From positions 868,001-932,000 of the forward strand of contig CBFHKO010000001.1 of assembly GCA_965656445.1 (NCBI GenBank): DNA of 64,000 nucleotides, written 5' to 3'. Source of the stretch: JAHEJA01 sp965656445 (lineage in GTDB: Bacteria > Pseudomonadota > Alphaproteobacteria > Rhodobacterales > Rhodobacteraceae). Below are positions 9,071 to 17,702 of the stretch, in pieces; position 1 is the first letter of the stretch, and each line of letters starts with the position of its first letter. The notes under the pieces were generated by a model. The model had not been told where the DNA came from and searched no databases. It saw only the letters and a program-made list of their open reading frames with translations. The translations under genes and the position numbers were made by a program.

Positions 9071-9970
9071 AGGAAACAGAGCCTCTAACACTTCATCCGT
9101 ATGCGTGTAGGGAATTCCATGACCTGCATTGTCAATCACCACATTCCGAACGTTGGGATTCCACGCAGCCAACTTATCCTTGGCTGCCAATGGGATAACC
9201 GCATCATCTGCGCCCCATATGGCCGTCACATCCAACTGGGATTTTGCAATTTTTTCATGTTCGACTTGTGTTTGCGCAGACAGCGCGCCGCGCAATGAGG
9301 CCAGAACACTGGGCAAGAACCCTTTGTAATTCAGCTCTCTTTGTTGGCGATCAACAATAAAGGGAACGGAGCTTGGCAAACACCTCTCCAATTCACAGCC
9401 TTCTCGGTGTTGTTTCGCAAACTGGCTATAGAATAACCATTCCCCCAAAATCGGAAGTCTAATCAATTTCGCCAAGAGACCCAAATCATGGCCCATACCA
9501 CCCGGGGCCAATAAAATAAGCTTATTGATCCGACTAGGATAGATGGATGCAAAGGCCGTCACGACCCATCCCCCCATGGAATACCCATAGAGATCAAAGC
9601 GCCCATCTTCGCCCAATTCATCCAATAGCTCGCTGAGGTGGGACACAAAGAATTCTCTGTCCTGAATACCTTTGGGTCGATCGGAAAACCCACGACCATA
9701 GTGATCATAAACCAAAACGTGATAGCCTTTGGCGACGAGCTCTTTTGCCAATCCTTCAAACACAAAGCTCGGTGTTGTTAGCCCATGCACACAGACCGCC
9801 AAAGGGCCCTCTGGGTCGCCTATGTATCGATAATGTGTGGCCCCTTTGGTGAGGTCAATAAACTGACCCGGGGCGTCCTCTCTTGATATTCCATCCATCG
9901 TCATGCGGCGTGCCTCAATAATAAAGGGCACTGCAAACACCGCAGCAAGAAAGAAAATAAAAAGGGTCAT
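9029..9970 (-). CDS. alpha/beta hydrolase with N-terminal membrane anchor
   Basis: The 313-aa protein starts with a hydrophobic segment (MTLFIFFLAAVFAVPFI) that should hold it in the membrane. The hydrolase core has the HG oxyanion region (CVHGLTTPSF), nucleophile elbow GYSMGG, acid residue in WGADDAVIP and His in NAGHGIPYTH, so the triad looks complete. Substrate is unknown; esterase or lipase activity is likely. The ATG at 9970 was chosen over one at 9985 because GGAGAG sits just upstream and its ATGA overlaps the stop of the ornithine-cyclodeaminase-like gene, implying translational coupling. The 3' end overlaps the MFS gene by 42 bases. Confidence 0.85.
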   Translation of the reverse strand: MTLFIFFLAAVFAVPFIIEARRMTMDGISREDAPGQFIDLTKGATHYRYIGDPEGPLAVCVHGLTTPSFVFEGLAKELVAKGYHVLVYDHYGRGFSDRPKGIQDREFFVSHLSELLDELGEDGRFDLYGYSMGGWVVTAFASIYPSRINKLILLAPGGMGHDLGLLAKLIRLPILGEWLFYSQFAKQHREGCELERCLPSSVPFIVDRQQRELNYKGFLPSVLASLRGALSAQTQVEHEKIAKSQLDVTAIWGADDAVIPLAAKDKLAAWNPNVRNVVIDNAGHGIPYTHTDEVLEALFPSGRFESKRSFTNG

Positions 9971-10884
9971 TGATTGGCTCTCCATTTATCTAAAATATGA
10001 CGGGCAGTCATTAAATCCAAATGCGCCCCACCCCCATTTTTGAACAATGTAATGTCATCCGCAGAATGGCGGTGAAACAACTCGGGGGAATAGTAATCGG
10101 CAATCACATGATCGCGCTCAATGATACCTGCCTCAAGGGGAATTTTCAGCTCGCCAATATGTCCAAGGGTCGTGGCAAAGCTATCGACAAATACGCGCGA
10201 TTTGAGAAGGGCGGTATCGTCCACTTCGCGCATATCTGGACGATAGGCCCCGATAAGATCAATGTGCTGTCCCGGCTGAAACCAATCGCCTCGCAAGAGA
10301 GGTTCCTTCGACATTGTCGCGCTCGTCACAATATCCGCAGACCTAACGGCGGCTTCTAAATCTGTGACAACGTCAACATGGGAAAATTCTTGTGCTAGCT
10401 CTTGGGCTTTTGACGTGGTACGGTTCCACAACAGAAATCGCGCCGATGGAAATCCTGAGCTATAGGCTTCGATCAACGATCGCCCAACGGTTCCAGCGCC
10501 TACAACCAAGATGACTTTGCTATCGGCACGCGCCAGTTTCTTGGCGGCGCAGAGGCTATCCCCTGCTGTTTTCCATTTCGTCACAAGGTGAAAATCAACA
10601 ATAGCCTCAAGCGTTCCATCAAGATCAGAAAACACACTCACCGCGCCATTGATCATGGGTTTACCCTGAGTTGGGTTTTTCGGAAAAACCGTCGCCGATT
10701 TCACGGCAAGCCCTAGCCCGTCAATCCAAGCGGAACGGGACAAAAGCGTGTCTGGATCGCGATATAAAAACGTATCCCCAATCTCAGCTTTGGGTAATTG
10801 GTGACCCGCATCGAACGCATCGCATAACCCGATCCAGTCCAATAGGTCCTGACCGTCTTCAAAGGGAATTATTGCAATGCTCAT
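9967..10884 (-). CDS. ornithine cyclodeaminase / mu-crystallin family protein
   Basis: The 305-aa sequence has the family's substrate-binding N-terminal part (VKSATVFPKNP, then VFSDLDGTLEAIVDF) and a central NAD(P)-binding Rossmann motif VVGAGTVGRS near residue 130. Members act as ornithine cyclodeaminase, alanine dehydrogenase or delta1-pyrroline-2-carboxylate reductase, and the sequence alone does not settle which. It lies between a DMT-type exporter gene and a hydrolase gene, with ATGA overlaps on both sides, so the three genes form a tightly coupled operon. The context suggests an amino-acid or imino-acid related substrate, which is an inference. Confidence 0.85.
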   Translation of the reverse strand: MSIAIIPFEDGQDLLDWIGLCDAFDAGHQLPKAEIGDTFLYRDPDTLLSRSAWIDGLGLAVKSATVFPKNPTQGKPMINGAVSVFSDLDGTLEAIVDFHLVTKWKTAGDSLCAAKKLARADSKVILVVGAGTVGRSLIEAYSSGFPSARFLLWNRTTSKAQELAQEFSHVDVVTDLEAAVRSADIVTSATMSKEPLLRGDWFQPGQHIDLIGAYRPDMREVDDTALLKSRVFVDSFATTLGHIGELKIPLEAGIIERDHVIADYYSPELFHRHSADDITLFKNGGGAHLDLMTARHILDKWRANQ

Positions 10885-11822
10885 GTGGCGTCCTTTCTTT
10901 TGTTGATTTGGGCCTCTCGCCAGACCATGTAGAGACCCGACCCTATAATCAACACCATGCCTAGCATGGCAATAGTATCAGGAAATTCATCAAACACTGT
11001 GACACCCCAGAAAATTGCCAAGGGGAGCGAGATATATTCGAACGGCGCAACAAAAGCCGCATCACTTTTTCGGTAAGCTTCGGAAATCAACATCCCCCCA
11101 GCGACGCTTGCACACCCAATCAAAAGGAATACGGGAAAATCAGGTGTCGCAGGCATGCTCCATTCCCGAAACAAGAAGCCGAGCGCAGGGTGGCCGTACC
11201 CATCATACCGGCCGTGACCTAGGAGAAGACCGATCAAAGCTGAGCTCGATAGGAATGTAATCAAGGTGTAAAAGGTCAAGGTTGCTGCGCTTTCTGTGGC
11301 GCGAATTTGACGGGTGATTATGTGCAAAAACCCATATCCTACCGCCGCAATCAGAGGCAGGAGGGATGCGATTTGAAATGCATCTGTTCCCGGTCGAATG
11401 ACAATCACCACTCCGATCAATCCCAAGACGACAGCCGACCACCGTCTTGGCCCGACGTATTCACCCAAAAAGATCACACTAAAAATAGTTATAATGAGCG
11501 GGCTTACAAAAAAGATTGCAACAGCATCAGCAATCGGCATAGCAGACAGGCCAAGAAAGAACATCAAATTCGCTGTGACGGCACATAAGCCCCTCACGAG
11601 GTTAGCCCCCAATCGGTTGGTCCGCATGAGGGACAGCCCCCCATTCAACGGCATCAAAACCACAAGGAACAGACCCAGTCCAATCAGTGTGCGAATAAAG
11701 ACAACTTCGTGAAGGGGAAAATCCCCAGACAGGAATTTGATCCCAACATCGTTCAAAGAAAACGCAATAGCTGCGCCCAGCGCACAGAGAGCCCCAATTA
11801 GGTTGTTTGATAGATGTCGCAA
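10881..11822 (-). CDS. EamA/DMT-family transporter
   Basis: A 313-aa integral membrane protein with about ten hydrophobic helices arranged as two EamA repeats (first near residues 8-140, second about 150-300). Motifs such as AIAFSLNDVGIKFLSG and IFFVSPLIITIFSVIFLGE are typical of drug/metabolite exporters in Rhodobacteraceae. It is the first gene of a coupled operon: its stop overlaps the start of the ornithine-cyclodeaminase-like gene by 4 bases (10881-10884). Export of a small metabolite, possibly an amino acid, is plausible but unproven. Confidence 0.87.
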   Translation of the reverse strand: MRHLSNNLIGALCALGAAIAFSLNDVGIKFLSGDFPLHEVVFIRTLIGLGLFLVVLMPLNGGLSLMRTNRLGANLVRGLCAVTANLMFFLGLSAMPIADAVAIFFVSPLIITIFSVIFLGEYVGPRRWSAVVLGLIGVVIVIRPGTDAFQIASLLPLIAAVGYGFLHIITRQIRATESAATLTFYTLITFLSSSALIGLLLGHGRYDGYGHPALGFLFREWSMPATPDFPVFLLIGCASVAGGMLISEAYRKSDAAFVAPFEYISLPLAIFWGVTVFDEFPDTIAMLGMVLIIGSGLYMVWREAQINKRKDAT

Positions 11823-11843
11823 AATAGGTCCCTTTCGGATGTC

Positions 11844-12290
11844 CTATTTCACTTGGCGTAGGACCCGCTCTAATGCGTCTAGAAAACGCGACCTATCTGC
11901 CTTTGTAAAGCCCTTGCCGCCTCCCTGTCGAAACGGATCCGCCGCCCGTAAGTCGGCCATCAAATCGCGTGTTGCCAAAACATTGCCGATATTGGCGGAT
12001 GTTAACGCCTCGCCATTATGTTTGAGCACTTTGGCACCCGCTTCGATGACTTTGGCGGCGAGTGGAATATCCCCCGTGATCACCACATCCCCTACCCCCG
12101 CACGATCCGCAATCCACATATCGGCGATATCTGGTCCTTCTGGAACAATGACATTTTCGAGATAGGGGTTTTGCGATGGCCTGAGGCCACCATTGCTCAC
12201 GACAAAGGTGTGGATTTTGTGACGGGTCGCGACGCGTTCCACCTCGGCTTTGACAGGGCAGGCATCCGCATCAATGTAGATATTCGTCAC
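11844..12290 (-). CDS. UPF0178 (YaiI/YqxD) family protein
   Basis: The 148-aa protein shows the family pattern IYIDADACPVK near the N-terminus, ADMWIADRAGVGDVVITGDIP in the middle and LNAL-type helices after it, and is close to the family's usual 150 aa. The fold is PIN-like with conserved acidic residues, suggesting nuclease-type metal binding, but the function is unproven. A longer frame to 12365 exists but would overlap sthA by 62 bases. The GTG at 12290, 13 bases after the sthA stop, gives the expected N-terminus (VTNIYIDADAC) and was chosen. It is probably co-transcribed with sthA. Confidence 0.85.
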   Translation of the reverse strand: MTNIYIDADACPVKAEVERVATRHKIHTFVVSNGGLRPSQNPYLENVIVPEGPDIADMWIADRAGVGDVVITGDIPLAAKVIEAGAKVLKHNGEALTSANIGNVLATRDLMADLRAADPFRQGGGKGFTKADRSRFLDALERVLRQVK

Positions 12291-12303
12291 ATTCGCACCT
12301 GTC

Positions 12304-13740
12304 TCATTTTTTCGTCTTTTTCTTGGCTTTAAATTCATCAGGAATTGGCATCCTGTTGAATGCATCTAATCCTGCGATTTTATAGGCCTCTGCCAAAGTT
12401 GGATAGTTGAAGGTGTTTTGGATAAAGTAATCCACGGTCCCTTTTAGGTTCATGACAGCCTGGCCAATATGGATCAATTCTGTTGCGCCCTCGCCTACGA
12501 TTTGAACGCCCAAGATGCGGCGCGTTTTGAGGCTCACCAGCATCTTTAACAAGCCATGCTCAAGCCCCATGATATGACCGCGCGACGTTTCACGGAAGCG
12601 CGCCTCGCCAACCTCATAGGGAATTTCGCGTTCCTGCAATTCCTCCTCAGACATTCCACAAGTCGAAATTTCTGGAACAGAATAAATACCATAGGGAAAC
12701 CAAGGGCTTTCTTCCAAAGTTGGCGTCTCTAAAGCATGACAGGCCGCCACGCGACCCTGTTGCAACGAGGTTGACGCAAGGCTCGGATGCCCAATGACGT
12801 CGCCTGTGGCATAGATATGTTTTACTGAGGTTTGATAAGATTTGCGATCTACCTCAATGCGCCCACGATGATCCGTTTCAAGCCCAACTGTATCGAGGCC
12901 CAAACTATCCGTCGCCCCCATGCGTCCCGCTGCGAAAAGCATCATTTCTGAACGAACGTGACGGCGATTTTCCAACGTGACTTCGACATGGCCGTCCATA
13001 TCTTCTATTTTGGAGACGCCAGAACCAAGTCGTAAGTCCACGCCGTTTTCACGGATATGATGCGAGAACTCTTGAATGGTGGCTTTATCGACAAAGTCCA
13101 AAAAGGTTTCCCGCGGTTCAATCAAGGTCACCCGAATATCGAGAGCCGAGAACATTGTCGCATATTCAACACCAATCACCCCTGCGCCAATCACCGTCAG
13201 ACTACGCGGCAGTTGAGTGATATCCAAGAATTCGTCACTGTCTACGATCGTAGTTCCGTTGAAAGGAACCCAATCTGGACGAAATGTTTTTGTCCCAGTT
13301 GCGATCAAAAACTTGGCGCCCGTTATCGTTTGGGTTTCGCCTGCTTCAGTGGCGACTTCGATGGCGTTTCGGTCAATAAATTTTGCCGATCCACAAAGGG
13401 TGTCCACGTGATTGCGGTTAAACTGATGTTCCAAAACATCCACTTCGTAATCTAAGGTCTTGTGAAGCCGTGAGCGTAAGTCCTCAGCGACGATTTCATC
13501 TTTTACGCGGTAAGAGCGGCCATAAAAACTACGCTCCCGCCAACCCGTCAAATTCAACACCGTTTCGCGCAATGTTTTAGAGGGGATCGTTCCGGTGTGA
13601 ACAGACACACCCCCGAGCCGGTCCTTGCGATCCACGACCAAGACGCGGCGCTTTAGCTTGCCTGCTTGAATAGCTGCTGCCCGTCCAGATGGGCCGCTTC
13701 CAATAATAATGAGATCATAGTCGAATGTGTCATTGGTCAT
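12304..13740 (-). CDS. sthA: soluble NAD(P)+ transhydrogenase, SthA-type flavoprotein
   Basis: SthA moves hydride between NADPH and NAD+ in the cytosol. The 478-aa protein is of the disulfide-reductase fold: FAD motif LIIIGSGPSGRAAAIQAGK near residue 10, second Rossmann GAGVIGVEYATMF, and YATGDVIGHPSLAS for FAD. At the place of the usual redox-active disulfide it reads GGVSVHTGTIPSKTLRE, with no cysteine pair, as expected for SthA rather than lipoamide dehydrogenase or mercuric reductase. AGGAC precedes the start at 13740. The C-terminus is lysine-rich (KAKKKTKK). It is followed closely by the UPF0178 gene. Confidence 0.92.
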   Translation of the reverse strand: MTNDTFDYDLIIIGSGPSGRAAAIQAGKLKRRVLVVDRKDRLGGVSVHTGTIPSKTLRETVLNLTGWRERSFYGRSYRVKDEIVAEDLRSRLHKTLDYEVDVLEHQFNRNHVDTLCGSAKFIDRNAIEVATEAGETQTITGAKFLIATGTKTFRPDWVPFNGTTIVDSDEFLDITQLPRSLTVIGAGVIGVEYATMFSALDIRVTLIEPRETFLDFVDKATIQEFSHHIRENGVDLRLGSGVSKIEDMDGHVEVTLENRRHVRSEMMLFAAGRMGATDSLGLDTVGLETDHRGRIEVDRKSYQTSVKHIYATGDVIGHPSLASTSLQQGRVAACHALETPTLEESPWFPYGIYSVPEISTCGMSEEELQEREIPYEVGEARFRETSRGHIMGLEHGLLKMLVSLKTRRILGVQIVGEGATELIHIGQAVMNLKGTVDYFIQNTFNYPTLAEAYKIAGLDAFNRMPIPDEFKAKKKTKK

Positions 13741-13784
13741 GAAAGTCGTCCTAATCTGTGGTCTCTAAACAAACGGCAGGAAAC

Positions 13785-14618
13785 TTAATCCCGATAGAGC
13801 GCATCGGCGTGGAAATTTATGTGATCTTCCATAACCGAACTTACGAAAAAGTAACTGTGGTCATAGCCTTTGTGAAAATTCAAAGAAAACTCAGCGCGCT
13901 TGGAAGCGGCAGCTGCGGCAAGAGCTTCGATTTGAAGAAGATCAATGAATTGATCGTCCGTCCCAACATCAACCAAAATGGGTCCATTAAATCCAACCGA
14001 TTGCATTTGAAGCGTTGCATCGTGTTTGGCCCAGTCATCTTCGTTAGAGCCTAGATATGCACCCAACTGTTTGCGCCCCCAGTCTGACGCAGTTGGATGG
14101 CAAATAGGCGACAATGCCGAGACCGATCTAAATCGATCCGGTAATCCCATCGCCAAGGTCAAGGCACCATGCCCACCCATAGAATGGCCTGTGATGGCTT
14201 GCCGAGACATGTCCACTTCAAAATTGGCCTCGATCAAAGCGGGTAATTCGGTTGCGATATAGTCCCACATTTTGAAATGCTGATCCCAAGGGGATTGCGT
14301 TGCATTGACATAAAACCCAGCACCTTGGCCCAAGTCATAGGCATCATCATCCGCCACATCTTGGCCCCGCGGCGATGTATCAGGAAACACCAAGGCAATT
14401 CCTGCCTCTTCTGCCCAAACTTGCGCACCTGCTTTGGTCATTGCATTTTCATGTGTGCAGGTCAGACCCGATAGATACCAAAGAACTGGAACCGGCCCGA
14501 CCTCTGCCGCCGACGGCATAAAGACCGCAAATGTCATGTCACAGTTTGTAACAGTTGAGCGGTGTTTATAGACCCCTTGGACACCATCAAAACATTTGTT
14601 TTCCGATACAATTTCCAT
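13785..14618 (-). CDS. fghA: S-formylglutathione hydrolase
   Basis: FghA hydrolyses S-formylglutathione to formate and glutathione, the last step of glutathione-linked formaldehyde oxidation. The 277-aa esterase-D-type sequence has LSGLTCTHENAMTKAG near the oxyanion hole, nucleophile motif GHSMGGHGA, acid residue in VDVGTDDQF, and the His in KGYDHSYFF. Length is typical. AGGAGCC lies upstream of the ATG. Its partner enzyme, the class III alcohol dehydrogenase, lies about 3 kb away on the same strand at 17703-18815, separated by unrelated genes, so the pair is not an operon here. Confidence 0.95.
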   Translation of the reverse strand: MEIVSENKCFDGVQGVYKHRSTVTNCDMTFAVFMPSAAEVGPVPVLWYLSGLTCTHENAMTKAGAQVWAEEAGIALVFPDTSPRGQDVADDDAYDLGQGAGFYVNATQSPWDQHFKMWDYIATELPALIEANFEVDMSRQAITGHSMGGHGALTLAMGLPDRFRSVSALSPICHPTASDWGRKQLGAYLGSNEDDWAKHDATLQMQSVGFNGPILVDVGTDDQFIDLLQIEALAAAAASKRAEFSLNFHKGYDHSYFFVSSVMEDHINFHADALYRD

Positions 14619-14720
14619 AAGCAGGCTCCTTTTTTGGTTGCGTCTTGGCTAACGCATTGATCTAGTCTCTGGCAAGGAGAGAATGCGACATTCTGGCAAA
14701 CTAGCAAATTTGGGGTAATA

Positions 14721-15639
14721 ATGGATCATACAGATTTTATACGAACCCTATCCCCCGATATCAAACACAGGCTGACCCAAAAATCAGACAGGAAAGGTCT
14801 GTCTCACCTTATCGGACATGTCACACTGATTGCGGTGCTTGCCGTCTGGGTTGGAATGGGGCTTTGGGCATGGCAAATCATGCTCATCCCCCCTTGGCAT
14901 CGCATGGGCGTTTTTGTTTACCCTGCAACATGAATGCACCCATGACACGCCCTTTGCCTCGACCCGTTTGACGACGCTCATTGGACATCTCTGTGCCGTC
15001 GTTTTGGTGCAGCCCTTTCTCTGGTTTCGCTATTTTCATATGGCGCATCATCGCTTTACCAATATTGCAGGCAAGGACCCCGAGCTGGACGGGGAGACAC
15101 AGCCAGACACATGGAGACAGTTTTCCTTTCATCTGTCTTGCATCGGCTATTGGATCGCGAAATTTAAGGTCCTATTTGTGAATGCGTTTGGACCCATTGA
15201 TGCCACGTATATTCCGATCCGTGCAAAGGGGCGTATCCGTCGAGAAGCCCGAATTTTATTAGTGGTCTATCTCGGATTAGTAGCGGTGATGAGTGTCTGG
15301 CCAATCCTATTTTGGATATGGGTGCTTCCTCTCGTGTTCGGTTTTCCAGTCTTGCGATTATACTTGCTCGCAGAACACGGCGGCTGTCCACAAATCACAA
15401 ATATGTTTGAAAATACACGGACCACGCTCACCAACAAAGCTATCCGTTTTTTGGCGTGGAACATGCCCTATCACGCAGAACACCACATTTTCCCGACGGT
15501 CCCTTTTCATGCTCTGCCAGAGTTTCATCAAAAGGTCGGCGCGCACTTGCAAGAAGTCTCGCATGGATATCGCGCCTTTGCTCAAAGCTATGTTGCGGAG
15601 TTTGCGTCGCCTAGTAAAGCTGAGACACCCAAGCAATAA
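14721..15639 (+). pseudogene. fatty acid desaturase family gene with apparent frameshift
   Basis: The reading frame starting at 14721 (MDHTDFIRTL) shifts at the C6 tract 14888-14893. If the tract had five Cs the frame would continue without a break to 15639, giving 305 aa. The restored protein has all three histidine boxes of membrane desaturases: HECTH, HMAHH and HAEHH, plus hydrophobic stretches around them. These enzymes use a di-iron centre and oxygen to unsaturate or hydroxylate acyl chains or related lipids; the substrate is unknown. Either the gene is recently broken, is phase-variable, or the extra C is a sequencing error. Its end overlaps the convergent AEC transporter gene by 29 bases. 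Confidence 0.85.
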
Positions 15640-16543
15640 TCAGGGACACGGTCACAATGCTCAGAGCGGTAGAAATCAGAATTGAAGCTGACACACGCTG
15701 AGGCGCGACCCCGTAATGTTGAGCGATCATGTAAATATTACCGGCAACAGGCAAGGCCGCTGCCGCAATCATCACAGCGGCAGCATAAGGATCAACGTCG
15801 AATAAATAGAGCGCCGCAATCGCAACCGCCGCAGGGTGCAGCACAAGTTTACAAAATGACAACCACGCGGCCACTTCGACACGTTCTGCCGATTTTGACG
15901 CCAAAGATGCGCCAATGGCAAATAATGCCCCAGGCGTTGCCGCATCCCCCAAGATCGTCACAAAATCATTCAGCGGTCCTGGTATGGGCGTCCCAGACGC
16001 GGACCATGTCAAACCCAATACGATCGAAACAATCATCGGGTTTTTGATCAGTCCCATGCCCAAAGTCTTGACTATTCCCAAACTCATACGCCCGTCTCGC
16101 GAGCCTACAATAAGCATGACCACCAATGAGCCGAAAATGATGAGATCGACAGCAAGAACCATCATAACGAGACCAACTGCCCCGTCACCAAACAAAAGAG
16201 CCAACATAGGAAGACCCAAGAAACCAACATTGCCGATCACCGCACATTGCGCCTCTATCGCCGCCTCGTCGGTTGGCTTTTTGCGCAAAATGGCCACTGC
16301 CGTTGCGATTAGATAAACGAAAAACGTGGCGCTGAAATAGGCCAACATAAAATTCAGATCAAACAAATCACCCAGACTGAGATTTGCCGAGAAGCGGAAA
16401 ATCATTGCTGAGAGGGCGAAATAAAAGACAAATTTTGTAAGATATGCCGTCGCCTCTGCCGAGAAAAAGCGCGTTACACCCGCTCCGTAACCGAGTGCAA
16501 TAATTGCGAAAAAGGGCAAAGTTTGCAAAAAAATGTCTAACAT
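15611..16543 (-). CDS. AEC-family (auxin efflux carrier-like) permease
   Basis: A 310-aa integral membrane protein with about ten helices split by a central loop, as in the AEC family. It begins MLDIFLQTLPFFAIIALGYG and has conserved helix sequences such as NVGFLGLPMLALLFG and NPMIVSIVLGLTW. Bacterial members transport dicarboxylates such as malate, or other small organic acids. The ATG at 16543 was preferred to an in-frame TTG six bases upstream. No good ribosome-binding site is visible. It overlaps the desaturase gene tail-to-tail. Confidence 0.85.
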   Translation of the reverse strand: MLDIFLQTLPFFAIIALGYGAGVTRFFSAEATAYLTKFVFYFALSAMIFRFSANLSLGDLFDLNFMLAYFSATFFVYLIATAVAILRKKPTDEAAIEAQCAVIGNVGFLGLPMLALLFGDGAVGLVMMVLAVDLIIFGSLVVMLIVGSRDGRMSLGIVKTLGMGLIKNPMIVSIVLGLTWSASGTPIPGPLNDFVTILGDAATPGALFAIGASLASKSAERVEVAAWLSFCKLVLHPAAVAIAALYLFDVDPYAAAVMIAAAALPVAGNIYMIAQHYGVAPQRVSASILISTALSIVTVSLIIAWVSQLY

Positions 16544-16582
16544 AGCCAAGCTGTATCATGCGTATCTATGAGGTCAAATGAA

Positions 16583-16650
16583 TAAAGGGGGCGACGCCCC
16601 CTCTTGGCTTTGCCAATTCACCCCTTGAGTATTTGTGCAAAGATGAAGAC
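16583..16650 (-). terminator. terminator-associated repeat, copy A, after mbfA
   Basis: Read on the minus strand directly after the mbfA stop: a conserved block (complement of GAGTATTTGTGCAAAGATGA, 16627-16646), a small stem TTGGC/GCCAA (16604-16616), then a GC stem GGGGGC/GCCCCC with a 3-base loop (16587-16601) and TTTATT. The last part is a Rho-independent terminator. Nearly the same arrangement occurs at 18893-18961, and a shorter one at 21175-21210. Confidence 0.8.
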
Positions 16651-17613
16651 CTAACCATTGCCAATAATAACACCTGCGGCAAACACCAAAGCCCCACCAA
16701 CCACCACCTGAAGGGCCGCGCGCCAGAAAGGTGTTTTCATGTATTTGTTTTGGATCCAAGCGATTGCCCAGAGTTCGATGAAAACCACCAGAATGGCAAC
16801 GGACGTGGCCGTCCAAAAATCGGGTATCAAATATGGGAGAGCGTGCCCCAAACCACCCACAGTGGTCATGACACCCGCGGCCAATCCCCGTTTGATTGGG
16901 GATCCGCGACCGGAAATGGTTCCATCATCGCTTGCCGCTTCGGTAAAGCCCATGGAAATGCCAGCCCCAATTGAGGCAGCCAGCCCCACGAGAAAGGTGG
17001 TCCATGTGTCTTGGGTGGCGAAGGCGGTGGCGAAAATCGGGGCAAGGGTTGAGACTGATCCATCCATCAGGCCTGCTAAACCTGGCTGAACCCATGTCAA
17101 AATGAATTGGCGTTCTGCTTTTGCATCAAGTGATTCTGTGCTGTTTTCGCGCTGAAACTCGTTTGCGCGTTCTAAGTCTTGGGAAGCTTTTGTAGATCTA
17201 TCCCCTAAGAGCATACGGGTTTGCGTCGTCTTTGTATGAGCCGTCGCGCTATGGTAAAAGTCAGCAACAGATCGCTCTAAACTTACGAGTAACGCGGAGA
17301 GATCATCATTGTCATTCACTCGTGCGGGATCCGTCGTCATATGGTGAGTGAGACCGCGAATTTGATCTAATTTAATCTCTGGAAGCACCTCCCCAAAATG
17401 GGCGCGGTAATGATCAAGCCACAGCCGACGTTGAGCATCACTTTGATCAGCTCGTGTCGCTAAGTAGGTTGATATCTCTTGTGATGGGTTTTGAAGATTT
17501 GAGATTAACATGCGCAGAATATGCGCGTTGCCTTCTTCTAACGAAATAGCAAGTGCGATTACGTCTTGATCCGCAAGACGGCTGATGGGACGGCGAAAGG
17601 CAATAAGTGACAT
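16651..17613 (-). CDS. mbfA: MbfA-type iron exporter: ferritin-like domain fused to VIT1 domain
   Basis: The 320-aa protein has a soluble helical N-terminal half (about 1-165) and a C-terminal VIT/CCC1 transport domain with about five membrane helices (from GLAGLMDGSVSTLAPIFATA onward; GISMGFTEAASDDG is family-like). This is the architecture of MbfA, which exports iron under iron excess or peroxide stress and is repressed by Irr in rhizobia. The N-terminal domain keeps ISLEEGNAHILR, but I see no ExxH motif where ferritin-like di-iron ligands are expected (the second helix reads QSDAQRR), so iron binding there may be lost. The start codon is immediately preceded by a 43-bp palindrome containing an Irr box. 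Confidence 0.85.
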   Translation of the reverse strand: MSLIAFRRPISRLADQDVIALAISLEEGNAHILRMLISNLQNPSQEISTYLATRADQSDAQRRLWLDHYRAHFGEVLPEIKLDQIRGLTHHMTTDPARVNDNDDLSALLVSLERSVADFYHSATAHTKTTQTRMLLGDRSTKASQDLERANEFQRENSTESLDAKAERQFILTWVQPGLAGLMDGSVSTLAPIFATAFATQDTWTTFLVGLAASIGAGISMGFTEAASDDGTISGRGSPIKRGLAAGVMTTVGGLGHALPYLIPDFWTATSVAILVVFIELWAIAWIQNKYMKTPFWRAALQVVVGGALVFAAGVIIGNG

Positions 17614-17656
17614 GAGAACACCCTAATTTAGAATAATTCTAAATTAGGGTGTTCTC
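17614..17656. promoter_or_regulatory. Irr-type iron control element inside a 43-bp perfect palindrome
   Basis: Two perfectly complementary 21-base arms (left arm begins GAGAACACCCTAATTT) flank one central base. The centre, 17627-17643, is TTTAGAATAATTCTAAA, matching the alphaproteobacterial Irr box TTTAGAA-N3-TTCTAAA. The palindrome touches the mbfA ATG and covers the -10 region of the predicted promoter, so Irr binding should repress mbfA. The only ribosome-binding candidate is AGGG within the palindrome, seven bases from the ATG. Confidence 0.85.
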
Positions 17657-17669
17657 GCTATTTTGACAA
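17641..17669 (-). promoter_or_regulatory. predicted sigma70-type promoter of mbfA
   Basis: On the minus strand TTGTCA (complement of 17664-17669) and TAATTT (complement of 17641-17646) are 17 bases apart. Transcription would start inside the Irr box, leaving a leader of roughly 20-25 bases. The -35 overlaps a small stem (AAGGGG/CCCCTT, 17668-17683) that could end adhI transcripts. Confidence 0.5.
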
Positions 17670-17702
17670 GGGGATGACCCCTTTATCAATTTTTAGCTTT
17701 GC

